From: Burkholderia humptydooensis
Lineage (GTDB): Bacteria; Pseudomonadota; Gammaproteobacteria; Burkholderiales; Burkholderiaceae
Reading direction: 5' to 3'
NCBI RefSeq assembly: GCF_001513745.1
Contig: NZ_CP013382.1
Coordinates: 1,860,001-1,924,000, forward strand
Length of the DNA: 64,000 nucleotides
Positions 43,862-53,032 of this stretch are shown here, piece after piece; within the stretch, counting starts at the first letter, position 1; each line of letters starts with the position of its first letter. The notes below the pieces were generated by a model that saw only the letters and a list, made by a program, of their open reading frames with translations, was not told the DNA's origin and ran no database searches. The translations under genes were made by a program, and so were the position numbers.

Positions 43862-44446
43862 TCACGCGAACGGGCGCACGCCGATCAGCCATCCGTGCAG
43901 CACGAACGCGAACAGCGCCCACGCGACGAGGCCCACGACGATCGCGATGCCGTCGCGCACGAGCGAGCCCGCCGGATAGCGAACGCCGTCGCGCCGATCG
44001 CGCGCGCGCGACGCGATGAAGTCGACGAACGCCCATACGAAGAACGCGGCGAACAGCAGCTCCGCATGCAGCGTGCCGTTCGCGAGCAGATGCGCGCCCG
44101 CCCACACCATCACGCCCGCGAGCATCGGATGGCCGACGAGCGCCTTGATCCGCGTGCCCGGCACGTAAGCCGCCACGAGCAGCACGAACGCGATCGCGGT
44201 CAGGAGCCCCGTCAGATGCCGGATGCCGACCGGCGGAAACCACAGCGACGCCATGTCCGCGCGCGCGAGCCCGTAGCCCCAGACGATCAGCGCGAATCCG
44301 GCCACCGACGCGAGCGCATACATCCCCTTCCAGCGCTGCTCGCCGAGCGCCGCGATCCGCGCGGCGCGCCAATCGCCCGCGACCAGCCGAATCGAATGCG
44401 TACCCAGGAAGATCACCAAACCGAGAATCAGGACGAGCATGGACAT
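43862..44446 (-). CDS. nnrU: NnrU family membrane protein
   Basis: Inner-membrane protein of about 194 residues with five or six membrane segments. It begins LVLILGLVIFLGTHSIRLVAGDWR and contains HLTGLLTAIAFVLLVAAYVPGTRIKALVGHPMLAGVMVWAGAHLLANG, the NnrU core (kin of isoprenoid methyltransferase-like membrane proteins). NnrU is linked to nitric-oxide reduction in Rhodobacter, but in many bacteria it occurs far from denitrification genes, as here. GGAG is better spaced to the second ATG at 44440 than to the one at 44446. Confidence 0.88.
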   Translation of the reverse strand: MSMLVLILGLVIFLGTHSIRLVAGDWRAARIAALGEQRWKGMYALASVAGFALIVWGYGLARADMASLWFPPVGIRHLTGLLTAIAFVLLVAAYVPGTRIKALVGHPMLAGVMVWAGAHLLANGTLHAELLFAAFFVWAFVDFIASRARDRRDGVRYPAGSLVRDGIAIVVGLVAWALFAFVLHGWLIGVRPFA

Positions 44447-44773
44447 GTCTCCAGTTGGGGAAATCTTGTTGTCGGTCGAACCGGCATACGCTGCCGCCGT
44501 GCATCGTACACCTCGCGCCGCGCGCGTTTGCATCCTCCATACCGTCGTGCGCCGTCTGCGCCGCACGCTTCGCGATCGCGCGCTCGACGGCACGCTTGCA
44601 ACGCCCACGCAACGGCGCAAGCGACCGATGCGCGCGGCCTTGCGCTCAGGCAGTCTCACACGCGCACGACGCCGCCCCAGCCGCTGCCTTCGGCTTCACC
44701 CACACGCCATCGCGCACACCGTACCCCATTGCGCGCGCGGGCGCGCATCGCGCGGCGGCGTGCCGCAGCCTCG
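44447..44773. other. Intergenic, no gene seen
   Basis: These 327 bases contain only Arg/Ala-rich chance frames in all six readings. No clear promoter or terminator could be picked out, although the promoter of nnrU should lie at the left end. Confidence 0.4.
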
Positions 44774-45118
44774 CTACGCCCGCTTCGCGCGACGCGCCGC
44801 GCGATACGCATCGCGGCACCAGTCGCGCAGCATGCCGACGTCTTCGAGCACGTCGGCGGGCGTCTCGTAATAGCCGCCGACGACGACCGTGCGCGTGCGC
44901 CCCGGATACGAGAACGGCTGCATGCCCGCGCGCTCGAACGCCGCGCGGTTGTCGTCGTCGACGCGCAGGAACAGCGATCCCGCATGAACGAAGCCGAACA
45001 GCACGCCGTCGAGCCTGAGCGACGCGCCGCTGAAGAAGCGCGCGACGCCGATCGGCCCGAGCGCGTCGAGTTGCTCGGCAAGTTCGTCCGCGCGCAGTTT
45101 TTCCGCTTTCCAGCTCAT
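44774..45118 (-). CDS. TfoX N-terminal-domain protein
   Basis: Protein of 114 residues: ADELAEQLDALGPIGVARFFSGASLRLDGVLFGFVHAGSLFLRVDDDNRAAFERAGMQPFSY is the TfoX_N fold (permuted single-strand sandwich). In Haemophilus and Vibrio, TfoX/Sxy promotes competence genes; stand-alone N-domain proteins like this occur widely and are not proven competence factors. The C-terminal tail is basic (CRDAYRAARRAKRA). Starts at 45118 and 45133 are both possible; the shorter was taken as MSWKAEKL is common. Confidence 0.82.
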   Translation of the reverse strand: MSWKAEKLRADELAEQLDALGPIGVARFFSGASLRLDGVLFGFVHAGSLFLRVDDDNRAAFERAGMQPFSYPGRTRTVVVGGYYETPADVLEDVGMLRDWCRDAYRAARRAKRA

Positions 45119-45227
45119 CGCAGCCCGCGCCATCGCGCCGCGCGTGAGCGAACGTCCACGGCCGCGCCGCCGGATGCGCGCGGCGATGCAGCCGTCACCG
45201 GAAGAGAAGGACGAATCGACACGCACA

Positions 45228-46679
45228 TCAATGCGCGGCGGCGATCACGTCGGCCACTGCGGCCGTCAGCTTCTTCGCGTATGGCACGTGCAGGAACTCG
45301 TTCGGCCCGTGCGCGTTCGATTTCGGGCCGAGCACGCCGCACACCATGAATTGCGCGGACGGGAAGCCTTCGTGCAGCACGTTCATCAGCGGGATCGTGC
45401 CGCCGAGGCCCATGTACGCGCAGTCGGCGCCGAAGTGCCGGCGCGACGCGTCGTCGAGCGCCGCGCCGAGCCACGGCGCGACGTCCGGCGCATTCCAGCC
45501 GGTCGCCGCCCCCGCTTCGGGCTGGAACGTGACCTTCGCGTTGTACGGCGGATCGAGCTCGAGCAGCGCCTTCAGCCGCTGCACCGCCTGCGCGGCGTCG
45601 ACGAGCGGCGGCAGCCGCAGCGAGAGCTTGAACGCGGTGCGCGGCCGCAGCACATTGCCCGCGTTCTCGAGCGCGGGCAGGCCCTGCGCGCCCGTGACGG
45701 ACAGCGACGGCCGCCACGTCGAATCTAGGAGCGCCTCGCGCGGATCGGTCGTCGTCGGCAGCACCGGCTTGCCGTCCTGCCCGCACGCCCACGGCAGCCC
45801 CTTCCACACGGCGTCGCCGAGAATCGACGCGGCCGCTTCGGTCTCGCGCAGGCGGCTCGCCGGCACCTCGCAATGGAACGACGAGGGCAGCAGATTGCCG
45901 GTCGCCGCATCCTCGAGCCGCTCGAACAGTTGGCGCATCACGCGGAAGCTCGACGGCGCGATCCCGCCGTACACGCCCGAATGCACGCCCTCTTCGAGCA
46001 CCTCGACCTGCAGGTCGCCCGACACGAGCCCGCGCAGCGACGTCGTGAGCCAAAGCTGATCGTAATTGCCCGCGCCCGAATCGAGGCACACGACGAGGCT
46101 CACGTCGCCGAGCCGCGCGCGCAGCGCGTCGACGTACGGCAGCAGATCGTAGCTGCCCGACTCCTCGCAGGTCTCGATGAGGCCGACGCAGCGCGGCCGC
46201 CCGATGCCCTGCGCGTCGAGCGCGCCGAGCGCCGCGAGGCTCGCGTAGATCGCATAGCCGTCGTCCGCGCCGCCGCGGCCGTACAGCTTGCCGCCCTCGA
46301 ACTTCGGCGTCCACGGGCCGAGATCGGCGCGCCAGCCGTCGAATTCGGGCTGCTTGTCGAGATGGCCGTACAGCAGGATCGTGTCGGCGCTGCCCGCGCG
46401 CGTCGCCGGCGTCTCGAAGAAGATCACCGGCGTGCGGCCGGCGAGCCGCACGATCTCGACCTTCAGCCCCTTCACCGGCTGCCGCTCGGCCCACTGCGCG
46501 GCATCGACGGCAACGCGTTCGATATAGCCGTGCTTCGCCCAGTCGGGATCGAACGCGGGGCTTTTCGCGGGCACCGCGATGTAGTCGGTCAGCGCATGCA
46601 GGATCTCGTCGTTCCATTTGCGTTCGATGAAATCGGCGAGGCGGTCGTGATCGATGGCGGATGCAATGGCGGTGGTCAT
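45228..46679 (-). CDS. M20-family metallopeptidase (dipeptidase-like)
   Basis: Cytosolic zinc peptidase of 483 residues. The di-metal site is visible in order: ILLYGHLDKQPEF (His), YGRGGADDGYA (bridging Asp), ETCEESGSYD (Glu pair), VVCLDSGAGNYD (Asp), and a C-terminal His in GVLGPKSNAHGPNE. The dimerisation domain lies between (about residues 200-385). This order matches CNDP-like dipeptidases acting on short peptides. It is a single gene; the next upstream gene is a GlxA-like regulator 283 bases away. Confidence 0.9.
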   Translation of the reverse strand: MTTAIASAIDHDRLADFIERKWNDEILHALTDYIAVPAKSPAFDPDWAKHGYIERVAVDAAQWAERQPVKGLKVEIVRLAGRTPVIFFETPATRAGSADTILLYGHLDKQPEFDGWRADLGPWTPKFEGGKLYGRGGADDGYAIYASLAALGALDAQGIGRPRCVGLIETCEESGSYDLLPYVDALRARLGDVSLVVCLDSGAGNYDQLWLTTSLRGLVSGDLQVEVLEEGVHSGVYGGIAPSSFRVMRQLFERLEDAATGNLLPSSFHCEVPASRLRETEAAASILGDAVWKGLPWACGQDGKPVLPTTTDPREALLDSTWRPSLSVTGAQGLPALENAGNVLRPRTAFKLSLRLPPLVDAAQAVQRLKALLELDPPYNAKVTFQPEAGAATGWNAPDVAPWLGAALDDASRRHFGADCAYMGLGGTIPLMNVLHEGFPSAQFMVCGVLGPKSNAHGPNEFLHVPYAKKLTAAVADVIAAAH

Positions 46680-46962
46680 GGCGCGGAGCAGACGAGCGGT
46701 CTGACGGATGTGAAGTGGCGATGATAGCGCCGATGCGGGCGGTTACGCACGCGTCGAAAAGGCGACCGGCGTTGTGCGATGCAACTCGAGCGGGCGCTCG
46801 CTGCGCCGGGGACGCGTGCTCATCGAGTGCGTATGGGTAGCGCGCACGTTCGCGACATGCGCGTTCGCGACGTGCGCGTCCCCGCAACATACACGACCAC
46901 GGCACGCGACGCCGTCACGGGCCCCGCCGCGTTGCGCGTCACACACCGCGCATCGACACACA

Positions 46963-47919
46963 TCAACCCGCATCGAAACTGCGGCGATACGCGGTCGGAC
47001 TCGTCGCCGCGATGCGCCTGAAATGCCGGCGCAGCGACTCCTCCGAGCCGAACCCCGCGAGCGCGGCGACGCGCGCCACGGGCAGCGCGGGGTCACGCTC
47101 GATCATCTCCTTCGCGAGCCCGATCCGCTCGCGGATCAGCCACTCGTACGGGCCGAGCCCTGTCGCATCACGAAACTGCCGCTGCAGCGTGCGAGGACTC
47201 ATCGCTGCGCGCGCGGCGAGCGTCGCGAGCGTGTGCGGCTGACTCGCATGCTCGCGCATCCAGTCGATCAGCTTCGCGAGCCGGTCGCCGCCGACGCTCG
47301 GCAGCGGCCGCGGCACGAACTGCGCCTGGCCGCCGTCGCGATGCGGCGGCAGCACGAGCCGCTGCGCGACGCGATTCGCGATCGCGCTGCCGTGATCGCG
47401 GCGCACGAGATGCATCAGCATGTCGAGGCCCGCCGCCGAGCCCGCCGACGTGACGATCCGCCCTTCGTCGACGTAGAGCGCATCGGGATTCACGCGCAGC
47501 GACGGGTAGCGCGCCTGCAGACGCCCGGCGTAACGCCAGTGCGTCGTGACGGCCGCGCCGTCGAGCACGCCCGCCGCGGCAAGTACGAACACGCCCGAGC
47601 AGATCGAGCACAGCCGCGCGCCGCGCCGATGGGCGCCGCGGATCTTCTTGAGCAGCGGCTCGGGCGGCGTTTCGTCCGGATCGCGCCAGCCGGGAATCAC
47701 GATCGTGTCCGCGCGATCCATCAGCGCGAGCCGATACGGCGCCTCGACCTTGATGCCGCCCGCCGCGCGCACGGGCCCCGGCTCGCTCGCGCAGACCGCG
47801 AAGCGATACCAGTCGACGCCGAGCTCCGGCCGCGGCAGCGCGAACAGTTCGACGACGCAGCCGAATTCGAAGGTGCAGAGCCGATCGTAGGCGAGCGCGA
47901 CGACAAGATGATTGTGCAT
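46963..47919 (-). CDS. GlxA-family regulator (DJ-1/PfpI domain plus AraC HTH)
   Basis: Regulator of 318 residues. Residues 1-175 are a DJ-1/PfpI-like domain with CSICSGVFVLAAAGVLDGAAVTTHW, the nucleophile-elbow region in which Cys is often kept. The C-terminal AraC part has PHTLATLAARAAMSPRTLQRQFRDATGLGPYEWLI and PVARVAALAGFGSEESLRRHFRRIAATSPTAYR. Family members answer amino-acid-derived or other small signals. It is divergent from the rhodanese gene, with 121 bases between starts, and is a good candidate to control it. Confidence 0.88.
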   Translation of the reverse strand: MHNHLVVALAYDRLCTFEFGCVVELFALPRPELGVDWYRFAVCASEPGPVRAAGGIKVEAPYRLALMDRADTIVIPGWRDPDETPPEPLLKKIRGAHRRGARLCSICSGVFVLAAAGVLDGAAVTTHWRYAGRLQARYPSLRVNPDALYVDEGRIVTSAGSAAGLDMLMHLVRRDHGSAIANRVAQRLVLPPHRDGGQAQFVPRPLPSVGGDRLAKLIDWMREHASQPHTLATLAARAAMSPRTLQRQFRDATGLGPYEWLIRERIGLAKEMIERDPALPVARVAALAGFGSEESLRRHFRRIAATSPTAYRRSFDAG

Positions 47920-48040
47920 GGCGCGATGTTACCGGAAGTTGTCGATCGCGCCACTGTCGCACCGCGCGGGCGCCCCGGATACTGAGCGCTCGTCCGCAGC
48001 CGCCCCCCGGCCGCCGCGTTCCGACCCGAGGAGAACCGAC

Positions 48041-48442
48041 ATGTCCCACGTCACCGAGATTCCCGCCGCCGACAGCGCCGCCGCCGTCGCCCATTTCGCC
48101 GCATCGCTCGCCTTCGAGACCGATTGCTGGGACGTGCACGACGCGCTCGCGTCCGGCGCGCCCGACTTCGTGCTGCTCGACGTGCGCAGCGCCGAGCATT
48201 ATGCGGCCGCGCACGTGCCCGGCGCGCTCAGCCTGCCGCATCGAAAGATCATTGAAAGCAAGTTGTCCGAATTTGCGCGCGACACGTGCTTTGTCGTCTA
48301 TTGCGCCGGCCCGCACTGCAACGGCGCAGCGCGCGCGGCGCTTAGGCTCGCGCGCCTCGGCCGGCCGGTGAAGCTGATGCTCGGCGGCGTGACGGGCTGG
48401 CTCGACGAAGGATTCGCGCTCACGCGCGGCAACGGCGTGTAA
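48041..48442 (+). CDS. Rhodanese-like sulfurtransferase
   Basis: Single-domain rhodanese of 133 residues. FVLLDVRSAEHYAAAHVPGALSLPHRKI and CFVVYCAGPHCNGAARAALRLARLGRPVKLMLGGVTGWLDEGF are the fold landmarks, and the active-site Cys lies in VYCAGPHCN. The loop is longer than the classical six residues and has a second Cys. The ATG at 48041 has a GAGGAGAA ribosome site (48029-48036). The short spacing to the divergent GlxA-like regulator suggests shared control. Confidence 0.88.
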   Translation: MSHVTEIPAADSAAAVAHFAASLAFETDCWDVHDALASGAPDFVLLDVRSAEHYAAAHVPGALSLPHRKIIESKLSEFARDTCFVVYCAGPHCNGAARAALRLARLGRPVKLMLGGVTGWLDEGFALTRGNGV

Positions 48443-48598
48443 CGCCAAGCAAGACAGCATAAGGCAGCGAAAGGCGACGAACGATCCGTTACGAAACCGC
48501 AACAATTTGTTGTCAGCACACCCGGAGGAAAAGCGCGACAATGAGTTCTATTGCATGTGCGACGTCAAGTCGCACCGCAGCAAGGACGGAGAAGCGCC

Positions 48599-48925
48599 AT
48601 GCAGATGGAAATCCTGATCCAGGTTGTCGGCTCGGTCGTCGCGATCGCGCTCTACTTTCTTCCGGCGACCGTCGCCGATCGCCGCCATCGCCACGACAGG
48701 CTGACGGTCGCGCTGTTCAACGCGCTGTTCGGCTGGACGGGAATCGGCTGGCTGCTGACGCTGTACTGGGCGCTGCAGCCGGACGCGCCCGCCGATTTCG
48801 TCAGCGACGTGCGGCTCAAGCGCCGTGCGGTCAGCATGAAAACGTTCTCGACGGGCCTCGTCGAACGCGTGCAGCGGCGAATTGCCGCGCAGGAGCAGTG
48901 GGCCGAAAAGCAAGGCACGCGCTGA
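48599..48925 (+). CDS. Superinfection-immunity-like small membrane protein
   Basis: Protein of 108 residues with two membrane segments (about 7-25 and 39-60): VGSVVAIALYFLPATVADRRHRHDRLTVALFNALFGWTGIGWLLTLYWAL. The motif FNALFGWTGIGWL is the hallmark of the superinfection immunity family (T4 Imm-like), which in chromosomes is widespread and of unclear role. The C-terminal 45 residues are charged and cytoplasmic. The ATG at 48599 has GGAGA 6 bases upstream, better than the frame start at 48551. Confidence 0.82.
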   Translation: MQMEILIQVVGSVVAIALYFLPATVADRRHRHDRLTVALFNALFGWTGIGWLLTLYWALQPDAPADFVSDVRLKRRAVSMKTFSTGLVERVQRRIAAQEQWAEKQGTR

Positions 48926-49014
48926 GCCCCCGAACGGATACGCGGCGCATCGTCAGACTGTCACACGCTTGCGATCTGCCTGACAAATCCTTTACGTCGA
49001 ACGCGTGACCGACG

Positions 49015-49284
49015 TCACGCCTGCATGCCGCCGCGCACCGACAGCGAGCGCATCCGCGCGAGCCCCGCCGAAATCGTCCGCGGCTCGAGCACGACGGTCT
49101 CGTTCGAGAACATCTCCTGGCGAAACTCGCCGTGTTCGTCGAACCATTGGCAGATCACCCACTCGCCCGCGTCGAACACGACCGGGCCGGCATACGTCAC
49201 CGTCATCCGCGGACCGCCTGTCTTGAGCGTCACGACATCGCCGATCCGGAACGAAGTGGTATGCGTATCACGGTAAGTCGTCAT
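49015..49284 (-). CDS. YodC/DUF2158 family small protein
   Basis: Protein of 89 residues. FRIGDVVTLKTGGPRMTVTYAG followed by GEWVICQWFDEHGEFRQEMFSNETVVLEP is the YodC-type domain, a small barrel found in many proteobacteria without known activity. It is preceded by a hairpin in its leader (49324-49340) in an AT-rich region, so it is probably well expressed from its own promoter. The Met-rich C-terminal tail is short and variable. Confidence 0.85.
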   Translation of the reverse strand: MTTYRDTHTTSFRIGDVVTLKTGGPRMTVTYAGPVVFDAGEWVICQWFDEHGEFRQEMFSNETVVLEPRTISAGLARMRSLSVRGGMQA

Positions 49285-49323
49285 GGTGGCCTTTTCTCGG
49301 AAATGATTTATTTATTCATTTTT

Positions 49324-49340
49324 CCGGATCTTCGATCCGG
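49324..49340. promoter_or_regulatory. CCGGATC-TTC-GATCCGG hairpin in the yodC-like leader
   Basis: Perfect 7-base arms and a 3-base loop, 40-56 bases before the start of the small gene at 49284. It is surrounded by AT-rich sequence (49300-49410). It may be an operator or an mRNA leader hairpin; no T-run follows on either strand. Confidence 0.45.
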
Positions 49341-49550
49341 CTATTTGTTCATCTCCCGCAGATTAGCAATCGGCGGAATGACCGGCAAGTCACCATTAAA
49401 ATTTTTTCGGATTCGAGTTAATAAGTCGCAGCATCGTTACGGCCCTTTGGCCGCTCCCGGGCGCGTCGGAACAGCCTCCGAAGCGGCGCGCGGCCCAATT
49501 TCATTTGCGCCGCAACAATTGCCGCCGGCCTAAATCGGCGCATCGATGCG

Positions 49551-49564
49551 TGGAAACGTTTCCA
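49551..49564. promoter_or_regulatory. Perfect 14-bp palindrome TGGAAACGTTTCCA
   Basis: The sequence matches the general form of LacI/GalR-family operators (half-sites meeting at a central CG). It lies in the 380-base gap 49285-49664, 267 bases before the yodC-like start and 101 after the RpiR-type stop. No LacI-family gene is in the window, so the cognate regulator would be elsewhere. Confidence 0.5.
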
Positions 49565-49664
49565 ATTGCAAGACGTTTTTTATATTCAAATTCGCCGCAA
49601 GAAATCGATGCACTCCGGATATTGCAACGCGAAAGACTTTTGCAATCCGCGCGCGGGCCGCGCG

Positions 49665-50525
49665 TCAGATGACGTAGGCGCCCTTCGCGTGCAGTTCGGC
49701 CTCGGCCTGTTCGAGCGCCGCGATCGCCTCGCCGCCCTCGAGCGCGAGCAACTGCGCGACGAGCGCCTCCACGAGCGCGTGCGCGGCGACGAGCGACGGG
49801 AAGAACGACGGGCTGTCGTGCGTGAAGATCAGTTGCGCGTCCGCGTGCAGCGCGATCGGCGACACCGCGCTGTCGGTGATCGCGACGATCTTGCCGCCGT
49901 GCGCGCGCGCCGCCTGCGCGACGCGCGTCGCTTCGGCCGAATACGGCGCGAAGCTGACGACCACGGTCACGCTGTTCTTCGCGATGGTCCGCAGCTCCAT
50001 GTCGAGCGAGCCCGCGATGCCCGTGAGCAGCGACACCGTGGGCCGGAACAGCCGATAGCCGTAGACGAACCCGAACGCGACCGGATAGCACGATCGAAAA
50101 CCGGCGACGTGCACGTGCGCGGCCTTGCGGATCAGCTTCGCCGCATCGGCGAGCGCCTGCGCATTCTGCGCGGCGCTCGCCTCGAGATTGTGCCGCTGCG
50201 CGGCGAGCAGATCGGCCGCGAGCGACGCCTTCGCATTCGGCTTCACGAGCGAGCGGGCGCGCTGCGTGAGCGGCTGCGGCCGCGTGCGCACGCGCGCGAC
50301 GAACAGGTCGCGCAGCTCGTTCCAGCCCGGAAAGCCGAACTGCTGCGCGAGCCGCACGAGCGACGCCGGCTGCACGTTCGCGCGCTGCGCGACCTTGCGC
50401 ATCGACGAGACGGCCACCTCGTCGGGATGATCGAGCAGGAACGCGGCGCCCACCTGGAATTGCGGGCTCAGCTCGGAAAATTGCGCCCGGATCAGGGACG
50501 CGAGTTCGTCGAAATCGGCGGGCAT
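49665..50525 (-). CDS. MurR/RpiR-family transcriptional regulator with SIS domain
   Basis: Regulator of 286 residues. The N-terminal HTH_6 domain has AVSSMRKVAQRANVQPASLVRLAQQFGFPGWNELRDLF. The C-terminal SIS domain (about 125-260) binds phosphosugars: VHVAGFRSCYPVAFGFVYGYRLF, VSFAPYSAEATRVAQAARAHGGKIVAITDSAVSPIA. Related proteins control amino-sugar, inositol or fatty-acid use. No sugar-catabolic gene is adjacent, so its target is unknown. The start is 172 bases from the divergent QseB-like gene; the intervening region has no unique operator that I could see. Confidence 0.88.
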   Translation of the reverse strand: MPADFDELASLIRAQFSELSPQFQVGAAFLLDHPDEVAVSSMRKVAQRANVQPASLVRLAQQFGFPGWNELRDLFVARVRTRPQPLTQRARSLVKPNAKASLAADLLAAQRHNLEASAAQNAQALADAAKLIRKAAHVHVAGFRSCYPVAFGFVYGYRLFRPTVSLLTGIAGSLDMELRTIAKNSVTVVVSFAPYSAEATRVAQAARAHGGKIVAITDSAVSPIALHADAQLIFTHDSPSFFPSLVAAHALVEALVAQLLALEGGEAIAALEQAEAELHAKGAYVI

Positions 50526-50696
50526 CGTGATCGCTAAAATAGTCGATCGGACATGGTATCACCCGCCTCGCGCGGCCGATGGCTCCGACGCCGCGCCGCT
50601 TCCAAAGCCCGTTCACGCTCATGGCGGGCTTTAAGCCGCCGCTAAGCCTCCACCGCTTATCATTCCCGCAAGCGGCCCGCACACGCGCGCCGCGCT

Positions 50697-51377
50697 ATGA
50701 CGGAATCACGGAACATGCGCGTATTGCTCGTCGAAGACGATCCGCTCATCGGCAGCGGGCTCGAACAGGGACTGAAACAGGAAGGCTTCGCGGTCGACTG
50801 GGTGCAGAACGGCGACGCGGCGACGCTCGCGCTGCGCACGACCTCGTATGGGCTGCTGCTGCTCGATCTCGGCCTGCCCGACAAGGACGGCCTCGCGGTG
50901 CTCGCCGCGCTGCGCCGCCGCGACGACGCGCTGCCCGTGATCGTCGTCACCGCGCGCGACGCGCTGCCCGACCGGATCGCCGGCCTCGACTGCGGCGCCG
51001 ACGATTACCTCATCAAGCCGTTCGCGCTCGAAGAGTTGCTCGCGCGCATCCGCGCGGTGAACCGCCGCCAGGCCGGACGCGCGCAGACGGTGCTCGCGGT
51101 CGGCGCGCTGCGGCTCGATCCGGCGCGCCATCAGGTGTGGCGCGGCGACGAGGAAGTCGCGCTGTCGCCGAAGGAATTCGTGCTGCTGCACGAGCTGATG
51201 CGCGAGCCGGGCGCGGTGATCTCGCGCGAGCAGTTCGAGGAGCGGCTGTACAGTTGGGGCGAGGAAATCGAAAGCAATGCGGTGCAGGTCCATATCCACA
51301 ACCTGCGCAAGAAGCTCGGTCACGACACGATCCTCACGGTGCGCGGCGTCGGCTACCGGATCGGAGACGGCGCATGA
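50697..51377 (+). CDS. QseB/PmrA-like OmpR-family response regulator
   Basis: Response regulator of 226 residues: LLVEDDPLIGSGLEQGLKQEGFAVDWVQNG is typical of the QseB/PmrA branch. Phosphoacceptor Asp57 is in LLLLDLGLPDKDG, Thr in VIVVTARD and Lys in YLIKPFALEEL. The winged helix ends NAVQVHIHNLRKKLG and VRGVGYRIG. The start could be 50697 or the ATG at 50715 (MRVLLVEDD); the first is retained because the second has no better ribosome site. It overlaps the kinase gene by 4 bases (ATGA at 51374). Confidence 0.88.
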   Translation: MTESRNMRVLLVEDDPLIGSGLEQGLKQEGFAVDWVQNGDAATLALRTTSYGLLLLDLGLPDKDGLAVLAALRRRDDALPVIVVTARDALPDRIAGLDCGADDYLIKPFALEELLARIRAVNRRQAGRAQTVLAVGALRLDPARHQVWRGDEEVALSPKEFVLLHELMREPGAVISREQFEERLYSWGEEIESNAVQVHIHNLRKKLGHDTILTVRGVGYRIGDGA

Positions 51378-52753
51378 CGGGCGTGCGCGGCTTCGCGCAG
51401 CGCCTGAACGCGTCGCTGCGCGGGCGGCTGCTGATGTGGCTGCTGCCCGCCGCGTGCGTCGTCGGCGTGCTCGCGAGCACGGGCACCTATTGGGGCGCGC
51501 TGCGCGAGCTCGACGATCTGCTCGACGACCAGATGCGCAGCATGTCGAAGCAGATTCAGGTCGACGACGCGGGCAAGCTGTCGATCGAAGGACGCGACAG
51601 GCTCGGCAAGCGCCATCCGGTCGACTACGATTCCGACGACGTGCTGCTGCAGGTGTGGCGCGGCGGCAAGCTCGAATTCACGACCGATCCGGCCACGCAA
51701 CTGCCGCCGCCCGATGCGGCCGGCTTCGTGACGCTCGACGCGGGCGGCCAGCGCTGGCACACCTACGTGCGCGAGAGCGCGGGCACGACGATCCGCGTCG
51801 CGCAGCCGCGCCAGGCGCGCTGGGCGGCGATCGCGGGCATCGCCGTGCATCTGCTGTGGCCGGTGCTGTCGCTGCTGCCGCTGCTCGCGATCGGGCTGTG
51901 GCTCGGCATCGGCTACGGGCTGCGGCCGCTCGGCGCGATCGCCGCGGGCCTGAAGCGCCGTCATGCGAATCGCCTCGATTCGCTCGACATCACGACCGTG
52001 CCGACCGAGGCGCAGCCGCTCGCCTCCGAGATCAACGATCTGCTCGCGCGGCTCGATCGCTCGTTCACGCTGCAGCGCAATTTCATCGCGGACGCCGCGC
52101 ACGAGCTGCGCACGCCGATCATGGGCCTGTCGATCCAGACGCAGTTGCTGCAGCGCACGGCGAGCGCCGACGAACGCGCGCGCATCCTCGCGCAAATCCA
52201 GGCCGGCACGACGCGGCTGTCGCATCTCGCCGAGCAGTTGCTGACGCTCGCGCGCCTCGAGCCCGACGCGCAATCGGCGCCGTTCGCCGAGCTCGACCTC
52301 GCCGCGCTCGGCCGCTCGGTGGTCGCCGAGCGCGCGCGCATCGCGCTCGCGCAGCACGTCGATCTCGGCGCGGTCGGCGCGGCGCCCGTGCGCGTGGCCG
52401 GCAACGCGGACACGCTGCGCGTGCTGCTCAACAATCTCGTCGACAACGCGATCCGCTATGCGGGGGCCGGCGCGCGCGTCGACGTCGAAGCGCGCGTCGA
52501 CGCCGACGGCGCGCCGGCGCTCCAAGTGCGCGACAACGGCCCCGGCATTCCGGCTGCCGATCGCGAGCGTGTGTGGGAGCGCTTCTATCGCGGCGGCGGC
52601 GCGCAACTCGCGTCGGCATCGGGCAGCGGGCTTGGGCTGTCGATCGTCAAGCGCATCGCCGAGCAGCATCACGCGGACGTATCGCTCGGGACCGGCGCCG
52701 ACGGACGCGGGCTGACGGTCACGGTGCGCTTCGGCGCGACGCGGCGGGCATGA
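51374..52753 (+). CDS. QseC-like sensor histidine kinase
   Basis: Membrane kinase of 459 residues. Membrane segments are at about 19-40 and 150-182, with a QseC-like periplasmic domain of about 110 residues between. His243 lies in the box FIADAAHELRTPIMGLSIQ. The ATPase has NNLVDNAIRYAG, VRDNGPGIP and SGSGLGLSIVKRIAEQH. Overlap with the regulator gene indicates coupling. QseC homologues respond to host hormones or metals, but periplasmic identity with those cannot be judged here. Confidence 0.88.
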   Translation: MTGVRGFAQRLNASLRGRLLMWLLPAACVVGVLASTGTYWGALRELDDLLDDQMRSMSKQIQVDDAGKLSIEGRDRLGKRHPVDYDSDDVLLQVWRGGKLEFTTDPATQLPPPDAAGFVTLDAGGQRWHTYVRESAGTTIRVAQPRQARWAAIAGIAVHLLWPVLSLLPLLAIGLWLGIGYGLRPLGAIAAGLKRRHANRLDSLDITTVPTEAQPLASEINDLLARLDRSFTLQRNFIADAAHELRTPIMGLSIQTQLLQRTASADERARILAQIQAGTTRLSHLAEQLLTLARLEPDAQSAPFAELDLAALGRSVVAERARIALAQHVDLGAVGAAPVRVAGNADTLRVLLNNLVDNAIRYAGAGARVDVEARVDADGAPALQVRDNGPGIPAADRERVWERFYRGGGAQLASASGSGLGLSIVKRIAEQHHADVSLGTGADGRGLTVTVRFGATRRA

Positions 52754-52820
52754 CCGGCGCGGCGGCGCGGCGCTTGCGCGCACGCCGTTCGGGATCGATC
52801 GCGCTCGACGAGCGCCGTCG

Positions 52821-52900
52821 TTTTCCACATTTTTTGTGGTCAAGCTTGTGGACATCCTGAGCATCCGTCGTCCAACCCATTGATCCAACGGCATTTTCCC
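52821..52900 (+). repeat. Dispersed 80-bp repeat, copy 1
   Basis: Starts TTTTCCACA and contains CAAGCTTGTGGACATC; the rest is TGATCCA and CATTTTCC. It aligns without gaps to copy 2 at 53033. The TTTTCCACA and TGTGGACAT parts resemble DnaA boxes in opposite orientation. It lies in the 431-base gap between the QseC-like gene and the DUF899 gene. Confidence 0.65.
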
Positions 52901-53032
52901 AGAACCGCCAAAAATGCGGCATCGCAGCGGAAATCGGCTCGCCGCGCGCACGCCGGACCTTCTCCATCCTCGAATCGTCCGGCGACGCCCCTCGCAACGA
53001 CAACTATCCACAACCTGTTTTCGACGTGAGGG

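Noticed and set aside
43602..43979. A 125-codon plus-strand gene over the nnrU end
   Set aside because: It overlaps the C-terminus of a good nnrU gene and has no family-like sequence.
48599..48925. A prophage remnant, from the superinfection-immunity-like protein
   Set aside because: The family is widespread as a chromosomal membrane protein, and no phage gene is nearby.
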